64,000 nt of DNA from Rusavskia elegans (taxonomy: Eukaryota > Ascomycota > Lecanoromycetes > Teloschistales > Teloschistaceae). The notes beneath the pieces are model-generated. The model made no database searches and was not told where the DNA came from. It saw only the letters and a program-made list of their open reading frames with translations. Location: assembly GCA_011316305.1 (NCBI GenBank), contig SAUG01000015.1, forward strand, positions 310,001 through 374,000, in the 5' to 3' direction. Shown one piece after another: positions 46,531-58,604 of the stretch (position 1 is its first letter; every line of letters starts with the position of its first letter). Position numbers and translations under genes: made by a program.

Positions 46531-48554
46531 AAATATATCTATATTATAGAAATATAAAATATTTAATTAATACGTAAAAAAATTAAATAAATAGTATTTT
46601 TTTTTAAAATTATTTACTTTGATTTTAGAAAAGATTTTTACTATTAAAATTTTTCGGTATAATCTATAGATAAAGTTAATTTTATAAAAATTTCGTTTTA
46701 TAATATATAATTTTCTTCTAATATCTATTTATTTAAAATATATTTTTATTTTCTAATTATTATAATTATATTTTATATATATTATAATTAAATTATAATT
46801 ATAGAATTTCAATTTGATTTTCTATAATTATAGAAAAGTAAAGTATTTATAAACGCAAGTATTTCTACGCTAAATCTATTATCTATATCTACTTTTTTAT
46901 CCGTTTTTACGATTAACGATCGGATTAATTAATATCCGAATTCGTATATAATTATATAGTCCAGATATATATTATATAATTTTTTTAACCGTTTATAAAG
47001 TTTTGAATTCTAACTACTATACTTTTACCTTTTTTAATAAAACGTAGAAGATAGTAAATATTCTCTAAAACTAAATAGTAATAGAAATAAAACTATAACT
47101 AATAATAATAGATAAAGTAAAACGAAAAGTAAAAATTTACTTTTATATAATTTATATAGAAGTATATAAAAATATTAGTCGGAATTCGCTATCGACTACT
47201 ATAATTTCGAACTTTTTAACTTTCGAAACTTTTTCTTTTAATAATGTTATCGATTATCTATTCTAATAATAGTAGTAATAACTATTATAATATAACGTAT
47301 CTAAGTCGACGGCGGTTAGAATTACTATAAAACCTTTATATAATAATTAATAGCGAATTTATAAAATAGTAATTATTATTTATAAAAGCCGATACTATTT
47401 ATATATCGTATCATTATCTCTAAATTAGAGTTATTTAATTCAAATATCGTTTCTATTAGCAAATCTGTTAATTTATTTTAGAAAGCGTTACTTTTTCTAA
47501 TAATTTCCGGATCTCCGGCGTTAAAACGTCGAGATTCGTATAAAATATTTCGGCGAATTTAGCCGATTTATCTAGATTATATTTTTTTAAAAGTTTAATA
47601 CTGTTTTTATATAAATAAATAGTTCTTTAAATACATAAAGTTTTATTTTTTTCGAACGATTAATTTTATTTTAACTATATAGAATTTAAGCGAATAAATT
47701 GTTTAGCTTTTATACTAGTAATATTATCAATATTTTTTAATATTATATAAGTATATAATGGAAATTCGGAGATATATATAGTAACTATTTAGAAAAACAT
47801 CGCTATAATAAATATTTATATTTATTTTTTTATAGATCGTAATCTATAGCCGGTATAGAGTTTTTATTATAGATTTAAATCCCGTAATTCTCTAGATAAT
47901 AAATAGATACGAAAGCTAGAAGCCGTATAGATTAATATTCTATTGCTTTTTCCTATTTTACTATAACTACGTTATTTTTTATTAAAGCTAATTTTAGATT
48001 ATAACGCTATCTAGCCCGATTTTCTAAAAAATAATAGAGGTTTTAATTGTCTGATATTATTTTTCTAGTTTACAATTAATAATTTTAATAGATTTAAATA
48101 CGAAGATAAACTTTCTATAATTTAAATTAAAACCTCGTTAGTAAATATAATTAGAAAAAATAGGCTAGAAGCTATCTATTAACTAAATCTCCGTCGTATA
48201 TATTAAAAGCTTCGAATTTTTTTAATTATCTATTTTTATCGGATACCGATTATATATAATTAAAATTTTAATTCGGTTCCGTATTTTTTTAGAAATTATT
48301 TTCTTTTTTTTCTATATTTTCGGATTTAGAAAATATACTATTTTTACCGACTATTTCTACTAACGCTCGCGTGGTTTATTATAAAGCTCGCCGTATATAT
48401 TTTTTAGAAATATAATAAATAGTAATTTAATAATAAATAAAACGCTTCTAAAATAAAAGAAAATATAAATATATTAACCTCGACGATTTTATATATATCA
48501 GCCTACAGCTTGGATTGTTACAAAAAATACGTACGTCAGATACGATAGTAGATA
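46531..48554. other. AT-rich relic with a degenerate minus-strand frame
   Basis: About 2 kb of RIP-type DNA. On the minus strand near 47,585-47,500 one frame stays open and reads DKSAKFAEIFYTN then LDVLTPEIRKLLEKV, which looks like real former coding sequence. I do not recognise the family. Other stretches carry many stops. Confidence 0.45.
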
Positions 48555-50156
48555 TAGACTGGCCGTCGGATCGAATTTCGAACCCGAATTTATATTCCGA
48601 GTTCGAACTGAATCGGTTTCGACTTTTCTAGTAGACTGGCCGTCGGGTCGGATTTTAAATCTAGGTTAACTAATCCGACCCGATCTAAATTAAATTATAA
48701 TTAAATCTAAATTGATTTAAATCGAGTCGGGTTTTTCTATAGTTCGACCCGATTTAAATCCGGGTCGGGATTGGATACCTAAATTTAATTTACTAAAATG
48801 TTAAAATCGTATATAAAAGTATAATTCTAGTATTTAAATATAATTCTTTTTATATATTTTATCGTCTATAAATTTCTACTTCTTTTAATAATATACTAAA
48901 GACTTTAGATATTTCCAATATTAATATATTCTAATATTAACGTATATTATTTATTATTATCTATTAAATAGTAAATATTATTTGTATTATTATTAAATAT
49001 AAATATATATATATATCTATATTACCTTTTTCTATTACTATTACAGATACGTAATATAAAATATTTGCTATAAATATCGATTTTCGCTTTTGGCGTTAGT
49101 GGTTCTATAAAATACGATAAAGAGATATATAATTATTTTTCTAATAAATAAATATATTATTTTACTATATTATTATATATATCCGATTATATTTATTTTC
49201 TATAGATTATTAACTTGTTATAATCTATATTAAACGTAATTCTATTTAGTAAAAGGACGTTTAGTTTATTAAAAGATTAATATAAAATCTGAAAGTATAG
49301 CCGGAAATATAATAATAGCTAGTTAATAATAAATTTTAAAAAATTTAAAGTTCTAGAAAAGAAATATACGTTTATATAACTATTTAGAAAAGGATATAAA
49401 TACTATTTATATAATATCGGTATATAAATAAATAATTATAGATAATTATTATATAAATTAGTATTAAATAGAATATATTACTATTTTATATTACCTATAA
49501 TTACTTTTATATTTAACTATCGAATACGATTATAAATCGGATCGGATCGAGTTTTCGGATTAGATTTTCGGATCAAAATTTATAATCCGATCCGACCGTT
49601 TAACGGGTCGAATCCGGATCGGATTACTAAAGTCGGGTCGAATACCCGACGGTTCGACAGAAATCCGACCCGAACCGACCAGTCTATTTTCTAGATACCG
49701 AATTAAATCGATTCCTATTTTTTTAAATACCGAATTAATTCGGTTTCGGATCGAATCCGGAAATTCGGATTCGATCCGCTAAAATCGTTAAATTCTAGTA
49801 TAAAAGTATAACTCTAATACAAAAGTTATATTTATCTATTTAAAAAATTTCTAGTTAATTGATTATATTAACTATAAAGTTTCTACTTAAACTGAATATA
49901 TTACCAAAATGTATTATTTTAAAAAATATTTAATTATTTAATTATTTAATTATTTATAAAATTATATTATATATAAAAGATTTAGTAGATTAAATCGGAT
50001 TTTCATTAATATATATTTTATAATTCGATTTAACTTTCGGTTCTAATTTTAGAAACCGACCTATACTATTTAGTAGATCGGATCGAATTAATTTATTAAA
50101 ACTCGGATCGAGTTTTTGAAATATTAATAGAAATCCGACTCGAAGTAACCAGTTTA
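48555..50156 (+). mobile_element. hAT-type MITE A12, split by A13
   Basis: Left part 48,555-48,631 (TAGACTGGCCGTCGG) and right part 49,687-50,156 (ending a mutated CCAGTTTA) join to a MITE of about 550 bp once A13 and one duplication are removed. Its own flanking octamers do not match. Confidence 0.75.
48632..49686. mobile_element. hAT-type element A13 (1,055 bp) nested in A12
   Basis: Termini TAGACTGGCCGTCGGG and CGACCAGTCTA with a perfect duplication ttttctag at 48,624-48,631 and 49,687-49,694. The interior is an inverted relative of the A11 core. Confidence 0.92.
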
Positions 50157-50169
50157 GATAGGTGCTAGT

Positions 50170-50420
50170 AGAAAAAGAAAGGAAAAAGCGATTGTAAAAT
50201 ATATATATTGCGAATATTCTGCTATCATTTTAAATAAACTATAGGAATTTATACTACGAACGTATTATGGAACAGATTCGAATTAATTTTATATAGTTTT
50301 TTAATTTAAATTAATTAAATTTGAATACTAGTTTTTATATCGTATATCCAACGCTAGCGTACCAATACTAAAGTAAATTACTTACGGAACCGACGGTTGA
50401 CCGGATATCAAAAAAACAAA
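50170..50420 (-). mobile_element. Y-family head fragment Y4
   Basis: Reverse-strand match to the first 240 bp of Y1; the head is near 50,415 (ggttgaccggatatc). Truncated at its lower-coordinate end, next to MITE A12. Confidence 0.65.
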
Positions 50421-51058
50421 TAAAACAATACTAATCTCGATTTTACTAATAAAAATCGCTTTAGTTTTCGGAAGTTTCGAATCTATCGAAGACGGTAAAT
50501 ATACTAAAATAAAGAAATAGTAAATAGTAATTTAGTTTTCGGCGTAGCTATTTTTAAAATATAATAGTTATATTATAAAAGGCGGCCCTATTATATTTTA
50601 ACTTTAATTTTAAATATAGAAAAATCTAATTTATCGAATTTTTAATTTAAATTCTTTTAATTAATAAATATATATTGTATATATTTTAAAATAATTCAAC
50701 GTAGCTATTATCGTCGTTAAATTTATATTAAATATAATTCTATGAACTAGTACAAAGTTTTACTTTTAACGTTATTTTAAAATTATTTATATTTTTATTT
50801 ATTTTTTACTCTATAGAAAATTAACGAAAATAACTTTTTTCAAAAAAAAAAAAAAGATAAAAACATCGTATCTAGATAAAAATTAAATTAAAATTTAACG
50901 TATATAAATATATAAAATAATAAATAAAATTAAAAATCTAATTAATTTTTTCTTTTTCTAAAAGTTTATATTTTATCGTCGAATTTTTTACAGAAATTAT
51001 TTTTAGATATAGATCTAAATTTAGATAAATAATTATTATCTGGATTTTTTACTAGTTT
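50421..51058. other. AT-rich, unassigned
   Basis: RIP-type sequence between Y4 and MITE A14. No motif recognised. Confidence 0.4.
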
Positions 51059-51575
51059 TAATTGATCGTCGGATCGGATTTCGAATCCGGGTTCGTATTC
51101 CGAGTTCGAACCGAATCGATTCCGACTTTTCTAAATATTGAACCGAATCGGTTCCGATTTTTCTAGATATTAAACTAATTTAGTTTAGTGTTAAATCCGA
51201 TTATTCGGGTTTAATCCGTTAAAATCGCTAAATTATAATATAAAAATATAACTCTAATATAAAAATTATATCTATCTATTTAAAAAAATTCTAGTTAACT
51301 AATTACGCTAGCTTGAAAGTTTCTAGTTAGACTAAATATATTATCTAAATAAATTACTTTAATAAATATTCAATTATTTAATTAATAGATTAATAATTTA
51401 TAATATTATACTATATATAAAAAGTTTAATAGATCGGATCGAATTTTTATTAATATCTATTTTATAATCCGATTTTACTTTCGGTTCTAATTTTAGAAAC
51501 GAATCTATAATATTTAATAGGTCGGGTCGGATTTTCGAAATACTAACGGAAATCCGATCTGAAATAGCCAGTCTA
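51059..51575 (+). mobile_element. hAT-type MITE, copy A14 (517 bp)
   Basis: Termini TAATTGATCGTCGG and AGCCAGTCTA with perfect duplication actagttt at 51,051-51,058 and 51,576-51,583. Confidence 0.9.
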
Positions 51576-51903
51576 ACTAGTTTTAATTTATTAAATTTTC
51601 TTCGTTTATACTTTTCGTCCAGCGGGAGCTATTCTAAAGTAGTTTTTCTTAGTCTTTTACGTCTATACGGCATTTTTTGTCTAATAGTAATATCTTTTTC
51701 TATAAAATATTTTTTTATATAATTTCTACTAATTAAATATTTAAAAGCCGATTTATTTAAAAGTTTAAAAATATAAATACTTGAAATCTTGGCCTAAATA
51801 ACTTTATATAGATTATATTAATTTACTTTACACTTTTTAAATTATTTAATTCTAATTAAAACTATGTTTTCTTTATTAAAAATATTTTCTTTTATCTTCG
51901 AAT
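51576..51903. other. AT-rich, possible minus-strand relic
   Basis: Between two MITEs. The minus strand near 51,690-51,590 has a short open, basic frame (MPYRRKRLRKTTLE) that may be former coding sequence. Not identified. Confidence 0.4.
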
Positions 51904-52414
51904 TAAACTGGCTACTTCGGGTCGAATTTCTATTAGTTTTTCGAAAATCCGATTCGAATTTTAGTAAATTGATTTAATCTAACCCGCTAAATAGTTTAGA
52001 TCGGTTTCTAAAATTAGAATCGAAAATCGGATTAAATTATAAAATAAAAACCGACGGAAATCCGATCCGATATATTGAACTTTCTATATATAGTATAATA
52101 CTATAGTTAATTCTATATTATTATTTATATAAATTGCGAAAACATTATTGTTAATAATTTAGTTTATTATTTATAAAGGTAATATATATAGGTAATATAT
52201 TTACTTTAACTAAATTGATTTTAAATTAGTAGATATAATCTTGATATTATAATTATACTTTTATATTAGATTATAGCGGTTTTAACGGGTCGAATCTAGA
52301 AATCTAGATTTAATCCGAAATCAAATTAGTTCGGTATCTAGAAAAGTCGGAACCGATTCGGATTAGATCGGTTTTTTTAATTCGAATTCGAAATCCGACC
52401 CGACGACCAGTCTA
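51904..52414 (-). mobile_element. hAT-type MITE, copy A15 (511 bp)
   Basis: Termini TAAACTGGCTACTTCGG and CGACGACCAGTCTA, with perfect duplication cttcgaat at 51,896-51,903 and 52,415-52,422. Confidence 0.92.
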
Positions 52415-52422
52415 CTTCGAAT

Positions 52423-55035
52423 TCTATAGCTTTATATTAGTTTTTATTTATATTATTATAAAATTTAATACTTTAACTCGATCGCGTAAAAGAAACGATA
52501 TAAGAGGAATTTCTTTATTATATTTTCCCGGAAAAAAGCTAGAAATAATAGTTAATAGCATGAAATTAATACTATAAAGTAAATAGAAAGATAGATTTCT
52601 AGTAGTAATATATATATAAATACGCGTAATAAATAGTATCCGGTGTAAATAAAGATTCTAAATCTTTTTCGATTATTTAATATAGTATTTAGTAAATATC
52701 TTCCCGAAAATTTAATTAAATCTTTTAATAGTACTATTTATTCGCGGGTAATAAAATATTATATATCAATATTTAACTTCTAGCGAGCGATACGCTTCGT
52801 CTATAGCTAGAATCTAAAGATTTATACTTCGATTAGTAATAATTTTTTCGGAAAGCTATAATTACGATAGATTTAATAAATAATAAATTCGGTTAGAATT
52901 TCTACTATTATATTCATATACGTTTAAGCTACAGACTATTTAATAGCGTAGTTAATTCCAGTTATAATCTATCTATTATCTATTCGATTCCTAGTAAAAA
53001 ATATATAAAATTTAATCTTTATCGTTTAAAAAGATTTAATCTATTTTATAGATATCTAAAAGATATATTATTTTCTATTTCATATAATATTATATATCTT
53101 TTTTTATTTCAGGCTACTACTACTTTATATAAATAATATTTCTTATTATCTCGTACGAAAAGTAATTAAACTATTTATAAAGATCGTCTAGAAAGTTCGT
53201 ATAAACCTATACTAGAATATAGATTATCTAACTATTTTAAAGTAAGTTTTGATACTATATTATTTTATTTTTAACTCGAAAATAGTATTTATATTTTTCG
53301 AATATTATTTTTATTTTCGAATTATTAAATAGAGTTTCGGATTTCGTATAAACTTTAATAATTTTATTAAATAAAATCGTATAATTTATAACTTTACCGA
53401 TAAATAATTAGAAATTATTTTTTCGATTTAAAATATCCGCTACTATTATTTTACTATCCGGTTTCTATTTAATATTAAATTTATATTCTCTAAATTTTAT
53501 AAACTAATAAACGAACCTTTTAGAAAATTTATTAGTAATTTTAAAACATTATAAATCTATATTATCGGTTTTAATAATTATAGTTATTTCGTTTTTAATA
53601 TAATAATACTATTGTTATAGAAATTTTTTATAATAAAAAAAATTTATTCGTAGATAGTAAAATTATATTCTAAAGATATAAATATTTTATATTCGATAAT
53701 AATAGATTATCTAATACTATCGGTATTAATCTAATAGAAAACGACGCTCTATTTAAAATCGAAAACATCTATTTCGATAATAAAAGATAAAATTATATTA
53801 TACTAAATAAATATTTCATTATTTATTATAATTTTTTAAATAGTTCGTATATTTTTCGAACTAAAAAGTTTATTCGAATTAGTTTATACTTTTTATCTTC
53901 TAAACTCTAGATCAGTTTATAGAAAAATTTGTAAATTAATACGAAATCTTTAATAAATATTCGATAATAGATATATAATTTTAAAAAAGACTATATCTCG
54001 TATATCGTTTATAGCGACGGCTAGTTTCTAATAGCTTTTACCTTCGTTATATCTATACGGATTTTTCTATTACTAACGATATATCTATAGAATTTAATAT
54101 ATTTTTGAAAAAATAGATATTTCGAAAATTTTATAAATAGTTTATTTTTTCGAGTACTTTTATAGTAGCTTTAATATATTATATATAATTTTTCTCGTTT
54201 TTAAAATAGATTAAAATATTAATAAATTCAACTACTACGAAATTATCGAGAAACGATTAAAATATATTATTTATTATAGTTTAAAATATTATAAAAACGT
54301 TTATTAAACGAAACAGTATAACTAACAGTTTATATTTACTAACTTTAATCTTAAAAGCTGTCTTTATACGATTTTTTTCGATAACGTTAATCTATTAGTA
54401 ATCGTTTATTAGATTAATTTTACTAAAGTTTTTCGCTATCTCGATAGTACTTAGATAATCTTAAATTTTAGATAATAGATATCTATTTTCTATAGCTATA
54501 TTACTAAGATTCTGATAGTCGTTATATATATACCAGCTATTATTCTTTTTTTTAGCGAAGAAAATAGGCGCGTTTTAAAGAAATTAATTTAGTCGAATTA
54601 ATATCTATTCGATTAAATATTCAATCTAATATTTTTACTTTATATTATAATTAATAGAAATACTATAATAAACTCGATTAATAGATCGAATATCGCCGAT
54701 TTTAATTATATAATCTAATAGTTTTTCCGGTAATAATTTTATCGAAAAGTAACTTTAGAAATAATTTAAAAATTTCGGATCGAGAATTCTATCTAATTCT
54801 ATATAATCTATCGTTTTCTAGACCTAATTAAATTATTTCGAAAGTTTAGATTGATTTTATATAATAAATAGACAGGTCTATACGTCTTTTTTAATAAATT
54901 ATTCGAATCCTTTTAAATTAATTTCGAAAAATTCGATCGAGATATTTTTGAAAAGCTGTAAATATTATATATTCGAAGTATTATATATATCCGTTATATA
55001 ATTCTATTTTTCTTGATACGAATTTCTAGAATATT
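52423..55035 (-). mobile_element. Gypsy-2: partial RIP-mutated Ty3/Gypsy pol on the minus strand
   Basis: Reverse-strand reading at about 54,560-53,850 gives the Ty3/Gypsy RT order: YQNLSNIAIENRYLLSKI, then KTAFKIKVSKYKLLVILFRLINV, then FLDNFVVVEFINILIYFKNE, then the post-RT segment with KAT-KVLEK. Active-site residues are mutated and stops are frequent. The 3' part (about 53,850-52,430) should hold RNase H and integrase but I could not confirm motifs. No LTRs recognised; the 5' side ends at element A16. Confidence 0.7.
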
Positions 55036-55402
55036 TAGACTGACTATTTCGGTACGGGTTCCTGTCGGTATTTCGGAAATCTAATCCGAGTTTTAGTAAA
55101 TTAATTCGATTTAATCTATTAAATAGTTTAAATCGGTTTCTAATATTAGAATCCAAAATCGAATCGGATTATAAAATAGAAACCGATAGAAATCCGATCT
55201 AATACGATTTATAATTATATTAGATAGTCGAATACGAAAATACTTATAGATAATATAAAATAGTAATATATTTTATTTATTACTAGCTTATATATCGATA
55301 TTCTATAAATAGTATTATTTTTTTCTAAATTATTCTATAGATATATATCTTTTTTCTAGAACTTTTAATTTTTTAAAATATATTATTAACTAGCTATTAT
55401 AT

Positions 55403-55940
55403 CAGTATTTCCTAAAATCGGCTTAAAGCCGGTCTCGGGTATACCCGAAGCTGCGTAGCTGCGCGGCTAAGACGGCTAAGACGGCTAAACGGCTAAGACG
55501 GCTAAAACCGGCTAAAAAGATTTAAAGATTCGATTTTAAATTCGTTTAAGTCCTTCTTAGTTAATAGGCCTATATACGCCTATATATACCGTTAGGCTAG
55601 CTTTATCTAGATCGAAAATATTAGATTTCCTTACTAGAATCTAACTAGATTAGGTTAAGCGTAGTTTATTAAATAGATTTTCGACTTCCGTTATTCCCGC
55701 TTTTAGCGGCGGCCGCTAAACCTTATTTTCGATTTAGGTTATATAGATTTATTTTTAGCTTGTATATAGATTATATTTTAGACTAATTACTTAATAGATA
55801 TTCGTACTATAGATACTATTAGAGCTCTAATCTATCGAAAATCTATTTTTTAGATTTTTAGATTATTTAGATTTTTGGATTATTTAGATTAAAATAGCTG
55901 TTAGCCGGTCTAATCTAAAAATCCATTTTAGAACTCGCTG
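55403..55940. mobile_element. Small inverted-repeat element H (538 bp, weakly RIPed)
   Basis: Interrupts the A11-like core of A16: the flanks tagctattatat and tatatctccggctata are joined in A11. Ends are related inverted repeats (CAGTATTTCCTAAAAT and ATTTTAGAACTCGCTG). It has clearly more G and C than its host, including gcggcggccgc. The flanking AT-rich sequence hides the exact duplication. Confidence 0.65.
55464..55518. repeat. ggctaagac tandem array inside element H
   Basis: About five to six tandem units of ggctaaga-c/ggctaaa, some shortened. Lies in the left subterminal part of element H. Confidence 0.7.
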
Positions 55941-58014
55941 ATATATTATATCTCCGGCTATATCTCTAGATTCTATATTATCATTTTACTAAATAGTAAT
56001 ACGTTTGATATAGATTATAGCTAGTTAATACTCTATAGAGTTTTAATAAAATCGGATATATATAGTAATATAGTAAAATAATATATTTATTTAATAGGAA
56101 AATAATTATATATCTTTTAATTATATTTTATAGAACTACTAATACTATATTTTCTCTTCTATCGATTTCTCTATTTATATATACGGCAGCGACGTCGGTA
56201 AAGACTTCGCGATATAGTCTAATAAAAGGTACTTTAGAAATAAAAGATTCGAAGTTCTTTTAATATCTATAGATTTTTCGAAAAACGATAGTTCTAGGCT
56301 TCTATTTATATTTCTTTTAATAGATTATAAACTAGACTATTTAATCTATATTATTCTAGAGTATTACCGGTATTATAGTACTATAAAATTTCTTTTTATC
56401 TTTTCTTTTACTTTTCCCGATTCTATTTCTTCGAATCTTCGCTATATTTCTATAGAACGGAATTAATTTTTTATCTGGAATAGTTTTAACGTTATTATAT
56501 AATTATTTATATAACTTTAATATATTATCTCTATTTAGATTTATACGTACTATATATTACGCTGTAATAAATAAAAAAACGAAAAATAAATAATAGAAGG
56601 AAATATAATACGCTATAGTATATAGTATATTAATATTTTATTATAATAGGTAATTATTAAATAATAGAAAATTAGAAATAAAGTAAAATTATTTAGATAA
56701 TTATCGGAATACTATAGTTAAAAGGTTAAAATTTTAAATAAATCTATATATTTCTATAAACTTCTAGCGTATTCTATTACTATAATATATAGAGTCTTTA
56801 GATAGTTCTATAGCTATTAATTATAGTATTCTACTATATTATTCAGTATACTATCTTTTATATCTGAATTAAAACTACTATCTATAAAATCTAAATTAGT
56901 TATAAACTATAAATACGGTAAAAAGTAATCCGATACCGAAAATAAATTCTATAAAATATAGAATACGAATTATATTATAATATATAAATAGTTTAAAAAA
57001 TTTAAAAAAATAGACTTCTAGAAAAATATAGATATAGAAACGAAGGCTATATTAGAATAGAACGCTAGAAATTAAAAAATAGATTATAGAATCGAGAAAA
57101 AAATCTATAGTAATATAATAAGATAATATATACTATATTAAATACTAATTTATATATAATATTATACTATTAAAATAATCTATATACTAAAACTTTTATA
57201 GAAGATATAAAAGAAATAATAACTATCGAATAAATAAAATATAAAAAAAATAAAATAATATATTAAAGTAATATATCGAGTATAAATAAAGCTATCGAGT
57301 ATAGAAATATTTATTTCTAATATTTTTTCTAGTTTAATATCGCTATTAACGGTCCGAATAAAGTAATTTTAATAAAGTATATAGTTCTAATCGTTAATTT
57401 TATCTAATAAAAAATAATCTATTATACCGGCCTCTAAAAGCTTTAGTCCGCTAGAATTCTAGATCTTCTAAAAAAATAGACGGCGTTTACTAAAGAATTT
57501 AGTTATAGCGGGAATACGGCTAATAAATATATTAAATCTCTTTATAAAAAAAAGATTAAAAATAATAATAATATTAATAAAGTTAATAAAAAGGATTAGA
57601 TACTAGAAAAATATTCTTCTATATAAAATAATATTAAGTTTAGAAATAATAAAAATTTAGCTGGAAATATTAATTTTAATAGTTAAAATAAAGATATAAA
57701 AAAGTAAACGAAAGTAAATAATAATAAAAATATAGAAAAAAATATTAAACTATTTAATTAGTTATATAGATCAAGAAAATATAATTTTAAATAAATATAT
57801 TATTTATATAAATTACTATATTTCTATTAAATATCAAATATACTAGATTAATATATTTTAATATAGAAAAAAAACTATATTTTAATAATAAAATTATATT
57901 TTTATACTTGAATTTAGCGGTTTTAGTAAATCGAATCTAGAAATTCGAATTCGATCCGAAACCGAATTATATTAATATCTAAAAAAATCGAAATCCGATC
58001 CGACAGTCAGTCTA

Positions 58015-58600
58015 AAAAGATTATAATTAGATATTAAATTATATCTTTTCTAGAAATTTTTTCCGAATTTTAGATTATAGTTTATATCTAATACTATATA
58101 ATAAATATTAGTAAAAAAGATCCTATAAATTATAGAAGTTTTACTATTTCTAAAATATCTATACTTTTACTACTTTCGAATTATATTATATCTAATAACT
58201 ATTAGAATTCTAATTCTAGAAAATCAATAATACGTCTAGTAATAAAATAGTTTATAATATTTAAATTAGCGAAGACTTCGAGGTAATTTCTATTAATTTT
58301 TAAATTAAACCGTATCTATCTATTCAATCTTGGTATTTAATCTATATAGAAAAGTTATTTACTTTTCTATAAATCTTTAAACGATAGTATTATATTATAG
58401 AAAATAGTTAAAAATTCTTCCGATATTTTTTTAAAATTTATTTCTAATTTTTTGATCCGTATTTTAATTAGACTAAACTATTTTTCTACTATTAATGATT
58501 CTATATCGGCGTCGCCCGTATATTCTAATATATATAATACTATTCAATTTTCGATAATCTATTATTAGCGGTTATTAATAGATTTTTTCTTTCGAAAAAG
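58015..58600. other. AT-rich, unassigned
   Basis: RIP-type sequence between A16 and Gypsy-3. Nothing recognisable. Confidence 0.4.
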
Positions 58601-58604
58601 ATTG

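Larger units (their letters stand above)
55036..58014. mobile_element. Large hAT-type element A16 (about 3.0 kb)
   Basis: Left end TAGACTGACTATTTCGG and right end CGACAGTCAGTCTA. Flanking octamers agaattatt-type (agaatatt / aaaagatt) agree at 6 of 8. The left interior matches the A11 core. The right 1.5 kb is unique in this window and may have been coding, but I found no transposase motif. It contains element H. That the two ends belong to one element is likely, not certain. Confidence 0.55.

Noticed and set aside
55464..55518. CRISPR-like array
   Set aside because: Short units without spacers in a fungal transposon; simple tandem repeat.
17927..58014. Tc1/mariner MITEs with TA duplications
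   Set aside because: The TA at each end first suggested this, but the identical 8-bp flanks outside TAGACTGG show that TA belongs to the element and the duplication is 8 bp.
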